DNA of 39,478 nt from NCBI GenBank assembly GCA_900155495.1, contig FTLJ01001009.1:1-39478 (forward strand), read 5' to 3'. Origin of the DNA: Porogramme epimiltina (taxonomy: Eukaryota > Basidiomycota > Agaricomycetes > Polyporales > Polyporaceae). The notes below the pieces were generated by a model that had not been told where the DNA came from, did not search any database, and worked only from the letters and a program-made list of their open reading frames with translations. This document shows, piece by piece, positions 1 to 11,500 of the stretch. Made by a program: the position numbers and the translations under genes. Position 1 is the stretch's first letter. Every line of letters starts with the position of its first letter.

Positions 1-2585
1 GGGGGGAGGGCTATATAGGGGACGGGCATGGGATTTATGTGGACGGAGGCAAGGCTGGACGACGCCCGGAAACGCGAGCGGCGACGCGGACAGGCAGCGT
101 CACCGCCGGCGTCTTCCCCGGCGTCTCCACCCCAATCGCACGCCGCGGATCTCGCGCCGCCGCCCATTGCCCAATCCGGGCCTTCGAGTCACCGATCCCG
201 GCTTCTTGCGGCGACCTCGTAAAGCTTAAATACAACCGTCCCCTTTGAGGCACTGCGTGTTCCAGTCACCCAGACTCACGACTCACCGCCCGCACAACCC
301 CCCGCCGTCCGTCTTCTTCGCGCCCCAGCACGGCCAGCGCGGCCACCCCCCGCCGTGTGGTTAAACCGCTCACGCACCGCCCGCCCCCGAGAGACGTCAC
401 GTCCCCACGACTCAAAGGAGCGAACAAAAGACCGCCCCCCCGGCCCGCGCCTGCCCCTGCGTAGATCCGATCAGACAAGCCATACGATCTCGCCGCAACC
501 GACGGGGGAAACAAAAAGAAACAAACTTTCCAGACTCTCCTCCCGGCCCCGCCGCCCTTCTCCGTCGCCCAGCTTTGCCCACCCAAACCAGCCCTAGCCT
601 TTTTCGTCGCGCCAGACAATAAGGACGACCATCAGGCTACCGTCCGCCGCGTCCTCTTGACTCCCCGTCTCCCCACCGCCCATCGCGACCCAGGGCGCGC
701 TCCCACACGCCCGCATCATCCGCAGCCACCGACGCGTACCCAACGGGCGCGGCCCCCCGCCCGCCCAACCGACCCGACCCCGCGTCCCGAATAGGCACCC
801 ACAATGCTCCCGCGCGCCGTCCCGTCCCGACATCGCGACCAAACGCGACGACGGCGCGGCGACGCGCCGCGCGCCCGGGCTCGACCGTGACCGTGCCAGC
901 GTGCCAGGGAACGCCATCCGGCGCCCCTGCCCTGCACGTTTCAGGTGCCTCAATATTATCCGCCCGCCGCTTTTTTTCGCACAGCACTTCATTCAGACCC
1001 TGCAGCCCAGATCTGCGCCCCTCGCGGCGCCGTTCTCCATCTGAGGCGCAGCGTGCGTCGCCCACCGCCTCCTCATTTTGCGACCCTCGGTCTCCAGCCA
1101 CACGTGCAGGGTCTCCAAGCCACACAATATTACCGTGCAACACGGCCCTGCAGGCGCCCGGTCGCGGTCACGCCTTCTCGAAGGAGCCCGGACGACCCAC
1201 CTCAACCCAACCCAGCCCGCCCGACCCCAACATCCCGCGCTCGCCCCCGCGCCGCCCCAGTATTCGCCTCCGCCTCGCTCACGCTGACGTCCGCCGGGCC
1301 ACGCGTCCAGAACGCGTCGCCGCGCCGCGCCAGCGGGACGCGCTTACGCACGTAGCGGGACGTGCGCACGCCGCGCCCGGCGGCGGGCTTAGCGCGGCCA
1401 TCACCGCCAGCACGAACAGGCGCAGCGCGCGGGCGCAATTCTGCGAACCCCCCAGCGGCCCAGCCCATTGAACCCCCTTCCTTCCTGCAGACTTCTCTCC
1501 CGGGGCGCCCGCGCGCATCGCTGCTGCCCGCCTGTCTGTCTGTCACGCCCAAATCTGCACGGCCGCGACAGCTCCGAACGGCTCCCACCGCGCCCCGCCC
1601 CCCCTCTCTGATGTGCATCCCTACCCTACTGCCCCCTAAGTACTCGCCATTCAGCGATCCTCGCAGAGGGATACGCCGCGAGGGCGCGCGTTCTGGTAAA
1701 AGGCTCGAGGAATCGCCGCCCAGCGACGCCCCGAGCAATACATGGAAATAAATAGCGCTGAACCCAATTTCGTTCGCAATATCAACATTTCAACGCGGCC
1801 AGTGCCAGTGCGGGCTCCGAGCCTGCCAAACGCGCACCGTGCACGCAGCGTGCCAATATCCCCCGCGCGCCACCCGCGCGATCATTAGATGGATCATGGC
1901 GTTCCCCCATTGAACAGTCCGAATCCGCATCGCAATCGCAGCTCGAATGATGCGAATTGCATTGCAAAACCCCCGTGCCCTGCGCGCGCGACACACGCAC
2001 GCACGGGACGCGTCCGACGATGCTCGATGCGCCCCTCTGGATCCGTGCATCGACGTCCATCTCGATACGCACCACGACCGCCAGGACGGCCGGCATCTCC
2101 CATACGCATCTGGCAGGTGCGGTGCCCGCCCCACCCAGCTCCCACGCGTGCCCCCTAGACAGGCCTCTGATCACTCGGTCCTGCAGCAACTGCACCCAGA
2201 CACCCCCCGGGGCCGCTGCAGCAGCAGCAACAGAAGGCGACAGAAGACGGCACGCCGCACACCCTGGCTGCGGCGTGGCCGGTAGAGCGGAGGCGTATAG
2301 CGACGCTGCACCCCCGCGCGCCGTCGCTCCCGCTCCCGCACCACCGCGACTGCACGCGCACAGACGGACACGCGGCGTGCCTGTGGGCCCTGTCGGGCGC
2401 CGGGGTGTCATCGAGCGACAAGGCGCGCGGGGGGGGGGGGGGGGGGGGGGCCCCCCCCCTNNGACAGGGCGGGGGGGGGGGGGGGGGGGCGCGTCGCCCA
2501 CCCGCGGGGCACGCGCCCGGCGAATCTGGGCATCGTTGCTCTCCTCCCAGCGGCGCGGCCTCGCTCTGGCTTGACATACGGCCTA
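1..2585. other. GC-rich region without a convincing gene
   Basis: This stretch is extremely GC-rich, with a clear excess of C over G on the given strand in its first 1.7 kb. Long open frames exist on both strands, but they are Arg/Pro/Ala/Ser-rich, overlap one another in several frames and contain no recognisable domain, as expected from stop-poor GC-rich DNA. A TATATA stretch lies at about 12-17, and a short CAG run at about 2216-2232. I see no splice-linked conserved frame and no RNA gene. It may hold the promoter or leader of a gene lying outside the left edge. Confidence 0.5.
2428..2490. other. Assembly gap (NN) in G/C homopolymers
   Basis: A run of about 22 G followed by 9 C abuts two undetermined bases at 2461-2462. 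On the other side comes a short GACAGGGC linker and another long G run. Such long homopolymers next to Ns usually mark read-through failure or a wrongly joined gap, so the true length and sequence here are unknown. Any open frame crossing this site, on either strand, should be disregarded. Confidence 0.85.
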
Positions 2586-2598
2586 CAGTCATCTACCG
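2586..2598 (+). repeat. Left terminal inverted repeat of the transposon
   Basis: The 13 bases CAGTCATCTACCG, preceded by a TA dinucleotide at 2584-2585, match the reverse complement of 3343-3355 exactly. Confidence 0.88.
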
Positions 2599-3342
2599 CT
2601 CGTTGGAACGCCCAAATTTTGTTCGAGTGAGTTTTGCCCAACCGTGCGTCATATGGCTATAAAATTTGGCACAATAATGGATATGTGTGCTCTGTACACT
2701 ATATCCAAACCTTGGGTGGATTGGCTTCGAATCTCTCTGCTAATGGACAAAGTTCTGGACATATCCCAGTAGCGCCCAAAACGACTCCGTGAAACAGCTA
2801 GCGTCTATCTTATCTCTATTCCCATTTGCGCGGGGAATACACCACAAAAACAGTAGGGGCGGTATCAATGGGGTATAGTGATTGCGATAGAATGTTACAA
2901 GTGTCCCAAATGGCGGGAGAGTAAGTGCACAAGCAAAATACAGGCAAAGTCCAGGCGGGCCTTTGATGGGCGCCTACGTGCAATCGCCCTGTTTCGAGCT
3001 GAAATCCCTCAATAGCTCATCGAAGACTGCACTGTTCCCTTATATATATGTTGTGCAATGTTATATCAGTGTACTAAAGTGTGTCTCGATGGATATGATG
3101 GTTGGTATCGTCTTCAATAAAGCACAGATGCAGCGTAACACATTTGCTGGGCTGGAATTTGGTGTTTCATCGACCCCTCTGGGTTCAATTCCTCTTCCGC
3201 TATACACAATATGGTTCTGGAAACAGCTACACAGGAAGACGGCATACTTCAGCTTCAAAATGAGCCCATAATGAGGGAAATCGGCGAAGAACTCGAGGTA
3301 CAGTGAGCACCTTGTTTCATTGACTGATGGTGTTTCAAAGAC

Positions 3343-3355
3343 CGGTAGATGACTG
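3343..3355 (-). repeat. Right terminal inverted repeat of the transposon
   Basis: This is the inverted copy of the 2586-2598 repeat and is followed by TA at 3356-3357. Inward of it, the reverse strand keeps partial similarity to the left end (10 of the next 15 bases). Confidence 0.88.
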
Positions 3356-3938
3356 TATGTCCTCGGAATTCCGGATGGGAGCCGCGGCGCGTCGCAACAC
3401 GTCCAGCAAAACAAACCTTGCTCCTCCCTCGCTGCCGCCGCGCTCGTGCTGATCCCGACGCAGACCCCCTCAGCGGGGATCCGGGGGGCGCCCAGCGGAG
3501 TCGGAGCCGCTGAGTGTCACTCCCCACCGCGCGCCCAATCCGGCGAAGACGAAGAAAACCTGCAATTGAACGCGCCCTGCGCCACATACGTGCGCCGCGC
3601 TCCCTCCCCTCCCGGCCGGCCTCTCGTAACGCGCGATCATGTATGTACATACATACACTACGCGCCGCGCCGTGCGCTGCCTGTGCGGCCCCCCGGCGCA
3701 AGGAAGAGGGCCCCAGCACGCCAGCTGCCACCGCATGGAAGCCGCCGCCACGCGCACACGGGCCCGCCTCGTGCTCCCCGACGCCCCCGCTGCTCCCGAT
3801 GGCGTCCGCGCTTCCCGAAGCGTCGCGTGCGCATCCGCATCCGCATGCCACCCCTACCCCTACCCCCACTTACCCCATCCTTCCCTCCCATTGTACCCAC
3901 GCCACGCCCCTGCGCCCGCGCCGGACCCCCCACGGAGC
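3356..3938. other. Intergenic, transposon to malic enzyme 3' end
   Basis: This GC-rich, C-biased sequence holds no supported gene. It contains short simple repeats: a GCATCC-type run near 3834-3848 followed by C-rich CCCCTA/CCCCCA units to about 3875. The latter look faintly telomere-like but are too short and irregular to call. The 3' untranslated region of the malic enzyme gene must lie in the right part. Confidence 0.5.
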
Positions 3939-6353
3939 CTACGCCTCCTCGCCCCTAGGGTCGTAGACGTACTCGCCATACACAGGGCGCCACTGCGCCT
4001 CCCGCACACGCGCGCGCACCTCCTCCTGCTTCCACGCGACGCCCGCGCTGCCCTCCTCGATCGCCTGCTCGACGACCGCGACCGCGACCTCCCGGTTCAC
4101 GCGCGGCGCGTCTGCGAAGTCGGGGAGGAGCGCGGCGTCCGGGTCGCGCAGCGCGGGCGCGAGCGCGGCGAGCCGGCGCGCGCCCGCGATGATCATCGTG
4201 TCCGTGAGCGTGCGCGCCTTGGAGAGCATCGCGCCGAGCCCGAGGCCCGGGTAGATGAGCGCGTCTGCACGCGCGGCCGGTCGGGGTGGGGCGTTTGGAG
4301 GGCGGGCCGGGCGCGTGGTCCGGGGAGGGGAAGCGTGTGTGGGAGAGGGGGAGGCAGGTTGGCAGGCAGGGCACGGTCAGTGGGCGTCCTGGAGCGGGAA
4401 GACGAGAAGCGGAAGCCCTGCATGGGGCAACTCACTGTTGCATTCCGCGATGCTGTATGGATGCGGTTCGTCAGCGCCTGTGCCTTCCCATCCGTGCGCC
4501 GTGCCCGCGCGCGTGCAGTGAAGAGGGAGGAGAGGGGGGAGGGGGCGGCTCACATGTAGTCCTTTCCGTTCGGCTGCTTGCAAGGGGGAAAGGGGCTGCC
4601 CGTGGCGAGCAGCGCCCGCCCGCCCGTCCAGTCCGTCGCGTCTTGCGGGGTCACCTCGTGCAGCCTGCTGGGGTTCGAAAGGGGCAGGATGATGGGGCGC
4701 TCGGTTCCCTCTGCCATGGCGCGCACAACCGCTTCCGTGAACGCCCCTCCCTGCGTCGAACACCCAATAAGGACGGTCGGCTTCACCTTCCTCACGACTT
4801 CCAGAAGCCCAATCGCGCCCTGCTCGTTCGCGCCGACGCCCTCCCACTCCGAGTCGGGACGCACAAACTCTTGGAGGCCCTCTCGAATGTTCTCAGCGCC
4901 GAGCGACTGCTTAATGAGTCCATACCGGTCGATCAGGTAGAACTTCTTGTTGGCCTCCTCCCTGTCGAGCCCGTCGATGGTCACGATTCCATCCCGCAGC
5001 TGCCGCGTTATTCCAAGCCCGGCAGAGCCGGCGCCGAAAACGACGAAGCGTTGGTCCGCGAGCCTCGACTTCGTCACGCCCACCGCAGACATGATGCACG
5101 CAAGCGTGACGGCACCAGTCCCTTGCCTGCGGCGATACCACTCCGCTCAGTCGCTGGATATGGATATACTTATAATGGAATACGTACACATCATCATTGA
5201 ACACAGCATGAGTGTCCCGATACTTGTCAAGAAGCCGCTTCGCGTTCGTGACGCCGAAGTCTTCGAAATGAAGGAGGCAGTGCGGGTGGTGCTTGCGGAC
5301 CAGCTGGACGAATCTATGCACGAAATGAGACAGCCTCTTGGAAGAGATCAACGGACATGAATAGTCACTTGTCAATAAATTGGTCGTAGTCCTTCCCTCG
5401 AACGCGTGCATGAGGCCACCCCTAGGGTCCTTTGAGACGAATTTAGAAACTTGAACAATAACTTGACGTACGACATAGAGGTGGTCCCGAAGCAGCTCCT
5501 CGTTGTCCGTGCCGACGTCTAGAGTAACGCTGAGCGCGTTTGCTGGGTTGACTCCGCCGATGAGCCTGGTCCAGAAATGGCGAACAGTGAGGGCCGACGC
5601 GACTCATCCGTCGGCAAGTCCACTTACGTGTAGATGGCGGATTTGGCTGTAGCAATCTGGCCCCGGATGAGCACGCGTTCCGTGATCCGCCTCCAGAGAA
5701 CCCGGGCTACTCACGCCTATGCCCTGCAAGCGGACAAGGTCTCTTGAGCATCGGCTGCATGTCTCAATTGAAAGAAGACACTCACTCCGACTCCCTGATC
5801 ACCGATACCGAGTATTTGCTCAGCGTCTGAGCACACAATGAGATCAATCTGACGGCCCCGGGTCTCCTCTAGGAAATCCTCTTCCATCGACTCTTGAGTC
5901 GGAAATGTCAAGTAGAGCCCTTCGCTTCTGCGGAAGAGGTGAGAATAGTTGGAAATTGCTTCCGCCTACAATGTACAAGGAGAGAGCCTTTCAGAGATAC
6001 GCATATATGTGGCTGGGAGAAGTGCTTACCTCGGTGGGCGTATAGATGATAGGTATCAACTCCGTCAAGTGGCGAGAAAGAAGGGCATAGTAGAGCACCC
6101 AGTTCTGGTCTTTCAAACTCTGCAAGAACGTGTTCTTCCGGAGTGGCTCCTTGCGATCCACGAGCTGGTCGTAGGCCCTCTCGCACTGCTCGTCGAGCGT
6201 GTTGACCCGGAACGGGAGACGCCCCGTCAGTCCGAACGACTTCCGTTCCTCGATGGAGAACGCCGTGCCCTTGTTCCACCGTGGGCTGGTGAGCATAGCG
6301 TCGCCCCGCAAGGCGACGCGAGACTGAGGTGCAGGTCGCGGACTGTCCGACAT
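3939..6353 (-). CDS. Malic enzyme (malate dehydrogenase, decarboxylating), 10 exons
   Basis: Oxidatively decarboxylates malate to pyruvate with NAD(P)+ and a divalent metal. Exons: 6353-6030, 5965-5786, 5723-5715, 5656-5628, 5565-5472, 5421-5369, 5313-5188, 5126-4554, 4452-4436 and 4264-3939; they sum to 1731 nt, 576 aa, normal for fungal malic enzymes. Exon 1 ends in IIYTPT, which holds the catalytic Tyr. Exons 2-4 give GIGDQGVG-GIG-IATAK with the catalytic Lys. HFEDFG and NDDVQGTGAV supply the metal-binding Glu/Asp residues. GAGSAGLG in exon 8 is the Rossmann glycine loop, and IYPGLGLG begins the C-terminal part. Exons 3 (9 nt) and 9 (17 nt) are unusually small. The N-terminus shows no clear mitochondrial presequence. 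NAD versus NADP preference cannot be settled by eye. Start: ATG at 6353, 224 bp from the divergent neighbour. Confidence 0.93.
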
Positions 6354-6577
6354 GTTGGTTGCGATGAGACCTGCGATAAGGTGCCCATGTGGGCTCGACT
6401 GGAGCGGACCATTGCGGAAAGCCTACACCAGCGTAGTGCGCAGACGAATGGCGCTCAAAGACGTCACTGGGCTCGCCAGCGCCGGCACCGGCAGCCACAA
6501 CGCAAACACACGCAAATATCGGACTCTCCGCAAGGACCGTTGGCGGTGGCTTTGTCTCCCAACGCCTCCCATGCACC
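6354..6577. promoter_or_regulatory. Shared divergent promoter: malic enzyme / RS protein
   Basis: Only 224 bp separate the start codons of the two head-to-head genes, so both 5' untranslated regions and core promoters must lie here. I see no TATA box. The segment contains the GC-rich palindrome-like run GCCAGCGCCGGCACCGGC near 6476-6493. Bidirectional use is inferred from the spacing, not shown. Confidence 0.55.
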
Positions 6578-8350
6578 ATGTCCAAGTCGACCCTCTCTTC
6601 TGTCGTCTCTAACCTCGTTCGCGCCCAGATGGGTGCTGCGGTGGCTCCCACCGTCATGGACGATGACCTTGACCGCCACGTTGCCGAGCTAATCCTTAAG
6701 GAGGCCAAGCAGAAGGCCGAACGCTACGGGAAGGATGGGATCCGCGCATATCTTGCCAAATCGTACGTAACCACATCGTGATTCCCTCGCCAGTATCACT
6801 TATGTTTTGTGCGTCACAGTATGGACAACAACGTGCCCAAGACTAATAAACGCTTCCTGTCATCCATTATCCGGAGCACTGATGACCACAACAAGAGTGT
6901 TCTTCGCGCCCAGGCCCAAGCCGCCCAGGAAGCTCGCGAAGAGCGAGAGGAGCAAGAACGCCAGGAGCGCAGGGCACGGGCGGAGGAAGCTGTAGAGGCA
7001 GAACGGTTAAGACGGAGGCGGGGGGACGATGAGGACTGGGACACCTGGGACCGCGACCGGCGCAGCGACAGGAAACGGCGAGAGAGGAGTTGGGAACGGG
7101 CCGGCCGCGACGACCACCGAGACCGTCGTACAGAGAAGCGCGAACGTCGACACCGGGATCGGCCGCACACTCCCACCGAGGACAGGGACGATGAACGTCA
7201 CCATCACTCTAGACGGCCTCGGTCGAAGAGCCCGCGGAGACATTCTAGACGCGACGAAGACGATATAGAACGGACGCACAGAAGGCACCGCCGAGAAAGG
7301 AAACGGAGTCGGTCTCCACACGATGCTGAAGAGGAGCGTTCCCGACGGAAGAGGCGGGAGCGAAGCACAGACCGCTCTCGTCATCGCCCACGGGATGACC
7401 GTTCTCCCTCGCAACCACGGCGCACACGTTCCGAACGCTCCCCCTCTCAACCAAGACCTACTCACTCGGACCGTTCCTCCTCCCCGAACGGACGCACACT
7501 GAACGGGGACGGCGAATCCTCGCAAGAGCCCCTTAAGATGCAGTCTCGGTCCCATTCATCCTCCCCGTCTCGCCCTGACAGTGGCGAGTCCGCGGACCAG
7601 CCAGATGTCCCAGAACCCGAGCCTACTCTGTCTCGGGAGGACGAGCTGAGAGCCGAACTCAGGCGCAAGTCCAAGGCGAAAGCCTCAGAACGACTGCCCT
7701 CACCCGTGTCCGAGCGTGCCCGCTCGCGCACTCCAGACGTCACTCGCAGGTCCTCACGCCGCTCCCCGAGCCGCTCCCGCTCCCCTGAACGCACTCACAA
7801 GTCCTCCTCTCGCAGGAAGCGCCACCGCACCTCCCCGTCCCCCTCCCGCTCGCCCTCCCCGAAGCGAACTCGCCGGCGACACAAGTCATCCCGCACCACC
7901 CCCGCGGAGGCGCCGCAGCCCGGCTCCTCGATCTCGCACACCTCCCACTCTCCCCGCCTCCGCTCGCGTTCCCGTTCTCGTTCGCGCTCGCCGTCCGTCG
8001 ACGGGCCCTCCCCGCCCCCTGGCGGCCTGCCGTCCAAGATGGACAAGTACTTCGAGGAGTCGTACGACCCGCGCCTCGACGTCGCGCCGCTCGCGGTGCC
8101 GACGATCCCCGCGACGGGCCTCATCAGCGACGCCGAGTTCGCGGGCTGGGACGCGATGCTCGAGCTCATCCGGCTGCGGCGGCAGGACAAGGAGGACAAG
8201 AAGGCGCTCGAGCGCTGGGGCGGCGGCGCGGCCAAGGACAAGGACAAGGGCGCCGCGGACAGGGCGGGCGGGGAGGTGAGCGCGCTGGACATCAAGTACA
8301 AGAAGCGCGGCTCGGTGCGGGAGTGGGACTTGGGCAAGGAGGGCTTCTGA
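6578..8350 (+). CDS. RS-domain (Arg/Ser-rich) nuclear protein, two exons
   Basis: Exons 6578-6762 and 6820-8350 join across a 57-bp phase-2 intron into 571 aa. Residues 1-60 form a compact helical block (DRHVAELILKEAKQKAERYG) that continues over the splice site into NVPKTNKRFLSSIIRSTDDHN. Then comes a charged Glu/Arg/Gln coiled-coil-like stretch, followed by a long Arg/Ser/Asp/His-rich region of RS, RR, SPS and DR dipeptides. The last about 100 residues change character (a KMDKYFEESYDPRLD block, then an acidic/Lys helical tail). RS domains are typical of splicing factors and nuclear-speckle proteins, and SR-protein kinases phosphorylate them. No RRM is visible, so it is not a classical SR protein. 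The conserved N- and C-terminal blocks around a disordered core suggest an adaptor, but I do not recognise the family. Confidence 0.85.
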
Positions 8351-8592
8351 GATGCTGCGCTCGGCCCCCTCCCCCCTATATTGGTTGTTTTCGTCGCATG
8401 TTATCGGTTTGCCTTAGTCGACATTGCTATCTGTATCTGTATCATCTAGAGCGGCATTTGCGCCGCGGGAGACCTCTCCATTATTTCTGTATACCCTCCA
8501 AGAACTCTAGCTATACGGTCGCGAGCACGCTCATAATGCATCTTCAGTATCTGTACAGTATTCCAACACGCTGCCCGTCTCCAAACATTAGT
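8351..8592. other. Tail-to-tail spacer, RS protein and importin
   Basis: These 242 bp hold the 3' ends of two convergent genes. The sequence becomes AT-richer right after the RS-protein stop, as expected of 3' untranslated sequence. No other feature is visible. Confidence 0.5.
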
Positions 8593-11500
8593 CTACTGCC
8601 CGTTCACGGCCTTCTGCATGACGATCACCTCATCGGGGGTCAACTGCTCGACCACGGCCGAGAAGTTGTTCGTATTACGCGCCGCACACTCCTTGAAGAA
8701 GCCGAGCAAGTGCGCCTGCGCGTAAGTGACGTCACCGTCAGCCACTGCTCGCCACGCAGGCATCCAAAAAAAGTACGCACGCGCATGTCCATCGTCGACA
8801 CGGGGTCGTTCTTGAGGTCCTCATCGTCGTTCTCTTCGAGTGCCTCATCGTTGTCAAATGCCGCACCACGCGGGCCGAGCATCTCGGACAGGAAGGCAAA
8901 CTCGTCCGCCTTGAAGCCCTGGTGCAGCTTCTCTTCCTCGGTCCAGTCCTCGTCCTGCGCCGCCGCCGTAGAGGTTAGCGAACCGGGCGGAATCCCATAC
9001 ACCCGCTGCCGGGAAGGACACAGAGAAGACGCACCCCGTCGTCCGACGCCGCGTCGGACACGTCCGTGGCGTTGAAACCCATGGATGCCGCCTCGCCACC
9101 GCTCTGCAGGTCGCGCAGAAGGAGCTTGAGCGCCTTGACGGGGAACGGCACAGACGTGAACTCTGTGGGCACTGTCAAAAGGAGCGAAAAACAATCAGCG
9201 TCGTGCTTCTATTCGACACGGTCTTGAGCGCGTACTTGACTTCGTTCGCGAACGCGTCATGATCACTGGACCCCCACCGCGCGACCCAACACAGTGCGAT
9301 GCAACATGAGCGCCAGGGGGGGAGGTAAAACGGAAAGGAACGGCTCACCGTTCTTCGTCTCGGGCTTCACGATGATGTCACCCTTGACGATGATGCCCTG
9401 CAGACTCGGGCGCGCGCTCGCGAAGCACGCGCAGAGCGCGAGCGTGCTCACGCGCGGCGGCCAGAAGCCCTGGAACGTCTCCGCGTTCTCGCACCACGTG
9501 CGCGTGAACACCTCGAGCGCGGGTGTGCCGTCGACCGCCTGGCCCTCGAGCAGGTCGAGCACAGTGTCGCGCTGGTTGTGGATGAGGAAGGCGAAGGGGA
9601 CAATGAGGCTCTGAAGGTTGTGTGGGACGAGAGAAAGTGAGCGGAAGACAACAGAGATCGGAAGGGTGCGAGCGTACCTGTAGGAACGTCGCGGTCTTCG
9701 CCGTGCGCATCCGCCGGACCATCGCTTCAAGCAGCTGCGGGAGCACAGGAAGCACCGACTCGCCCGCGCGGCGCAGGAGGTGGATGATGAGGTCACCAAT
9801 GACGAGCCCGCCGGACTCGTCCTCGCTCTGCAGCTGCTTCGCGATGACTTCCAGAACGCCATCCAGGCCGGACTGCCCGGATGCGGTATCAGACCAGGAG
9901 ACGAGTTGGGTGATGTCCTTCCGAATGACTAGTGTCAAACACGCGATGCCGTTCTAAACATCATGATCAGTAGAGGGTACATGTTTAGCTCGGACGAAGT
10001 CGTACCTGGATCGCGTCTCGGTCCTCCGCAGTGCGTAGGCACGCGAACAAACTGGGGGCAAGCATCGCGAAGAAGCCTTCTCCAAGACCAGATTCCGGAG
10101 CACCCTCGACGAGGCTAGTAACGAGCTCGATTCCTGCACTGGATATCCAAGAGTTGTCGGTTGCAGAAGATGCGATTGCGCTGCACAGCGGGGGCAGCGC
10201 CTGTTGGACTACGGCCTGGTACACACCAAGCGCAGGCGACGAAGCAAGGGACTCGAGGACGTCCGTCAAGATGGAGATGAAAATGGGATCTATCGGTGAC
10301 GCGAATTAGAAAAATGGGTGTATGGCCTGATACAAAACGCACCCTTGTTGTTCTTCATCCATACGTCAAGAATAGCGACAACGAGCGCCCTTGCAAGATC
10401 TTCGGTGATCCACTTGCCATCGTCGATCTGAACAACTACAGCGAGTGTCTCCAGCACCAATGTGAGGGTGTCCTCAGATGTGACGGGAAGGAAAGGTCCG
10501 ATATCCTTGGCAATCCTCGCCGCCATATGAACTGAGACTGCATCGTCGATGTTTTGACAGAAGCTGAGACGAACGATGAGATACTGGGGCACGTACGATT
10601 AAGTTGCACCTACTTGTGAATAGCTTTTACTGCGGAGACCTTCACAGGTATACCAGCTTCTGAGGCCTCCAACACCTGGACTGCAGCGTCAAGATACTGG
10701 CCTGCGAGCTGTGCAGGTAGAAGCCTCGCGAACTGGCTTGCGAATACAAACGCGCGCCCCTGCAAGAATGGGAATTCTGGTGGAAGATGAGATGTTAGAT
10801 AGACATTCCCATACGGCGAATAAACAACGCACGGGAAAGTACGAGGAAGTTCGGCACTACGTTCGTCAGCAAGGACTCGATGTCCATCGGTTTTTCGCGA
10901 CCGGCGGTGATCTCGTCGTCGATGGCGTCGAGGATGCCTTCCCCTTGGGCCCCAACAGCAGCAAGCGCAGCTTCTAGTGGACGCCACCTGAATCCGGTTC
11001 GAGTTAGCGTAACTGTTGAAGGGACAGAACAAAATCCTTACCAGTCCCCGCTTCCCGAACTGCGTGCCTGCTCGGACTCCACTACAACGCGATGAATGGT
11101 CGATTGGAAGGAAGCCATGGCGGCCACCGCTGTCCTATCAAGCAAGACCTGTGTATACTTACTCAGCTTGACGCGACAAGATCAAAAACGAAGGATCACC
11201 TACGCTGAGAAGATCAAAGCCGGCCATACGAACGCTGTACGACAGCGTGTCGTCCGACTCCTGTGCTACGAATGCGTTCGCGTTGTCCCCCCACTCCGTC
11301 TCGTCGTCGTTCGACATCTGTACCCAGCCGAATACGGCACCAATCAGGCCCGATAGGTTGTCGCCTTGGAACCAGTCTTTCGCTTTGCCCGAACGAGCGA
11401 CGCTGGCGACGAAGTCAAGCATCGGGCATACGAGGTGTGTTAGCTCGATGGTCTCGTCTTCGCTGGACCGTGGAACAGATGCGCCGGATTTCAAGTAGTA

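Larger units (their letters stand above)
2586..3355. mobile_element. Non-autonomous TA-flanked DNA transposon (MITE-like, Tc1/mariner-pogo type)
   Basis: Perfect 13-bp terminal inverted repeats (CAGTCATCTACCG) lie at 2586-2598 and, inverted, at 3343-3355. The similarity continues imperfectly for about 15 more bases inward. Both ends are flanked by TA (2584-2585 and 3356-3357), the target duplication made by Tc1/mariner-superfamily transposases. The 770-bp interior is clearly AT-richer than the GC-rich DNA on both sides, and base composition changes sharply at both termini. No transposase motif or long conserved frame is visible, so the element would need a transposase supplied in trans. Ends that start with CAG resemble those of pogo-like elements, but the subfamily is an inference. 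Confidence 0.85.

Noticed and set aside
28..1751. Many long open frames on both strands in the first 1.7 kb
   Set aside because: They overlap in several frames, are Arg/Pro/Ala-rich and have no domains; high GC content explains the lack of stops.
1782..2592. Long open frames across the NN gap with poly-Gly/poly-Pro
   Set aside because: They cross undetermined bases and homopolymers, so the translation is not reliable.
3175..3200. GGTTCAATTCC inside the transposon resembles a tRNA/SINE B box
   Set aside because: No A box at the right distance, no cloverleaf, and the element has DNA-transposon ends, so it is probably chance.
3834..3880. C-rich CCCCTA repeats resembling telomere sequence
   Set aside because: Only a few irregular units in a generally C-rich stretch; not TTAGGG-type arrays.
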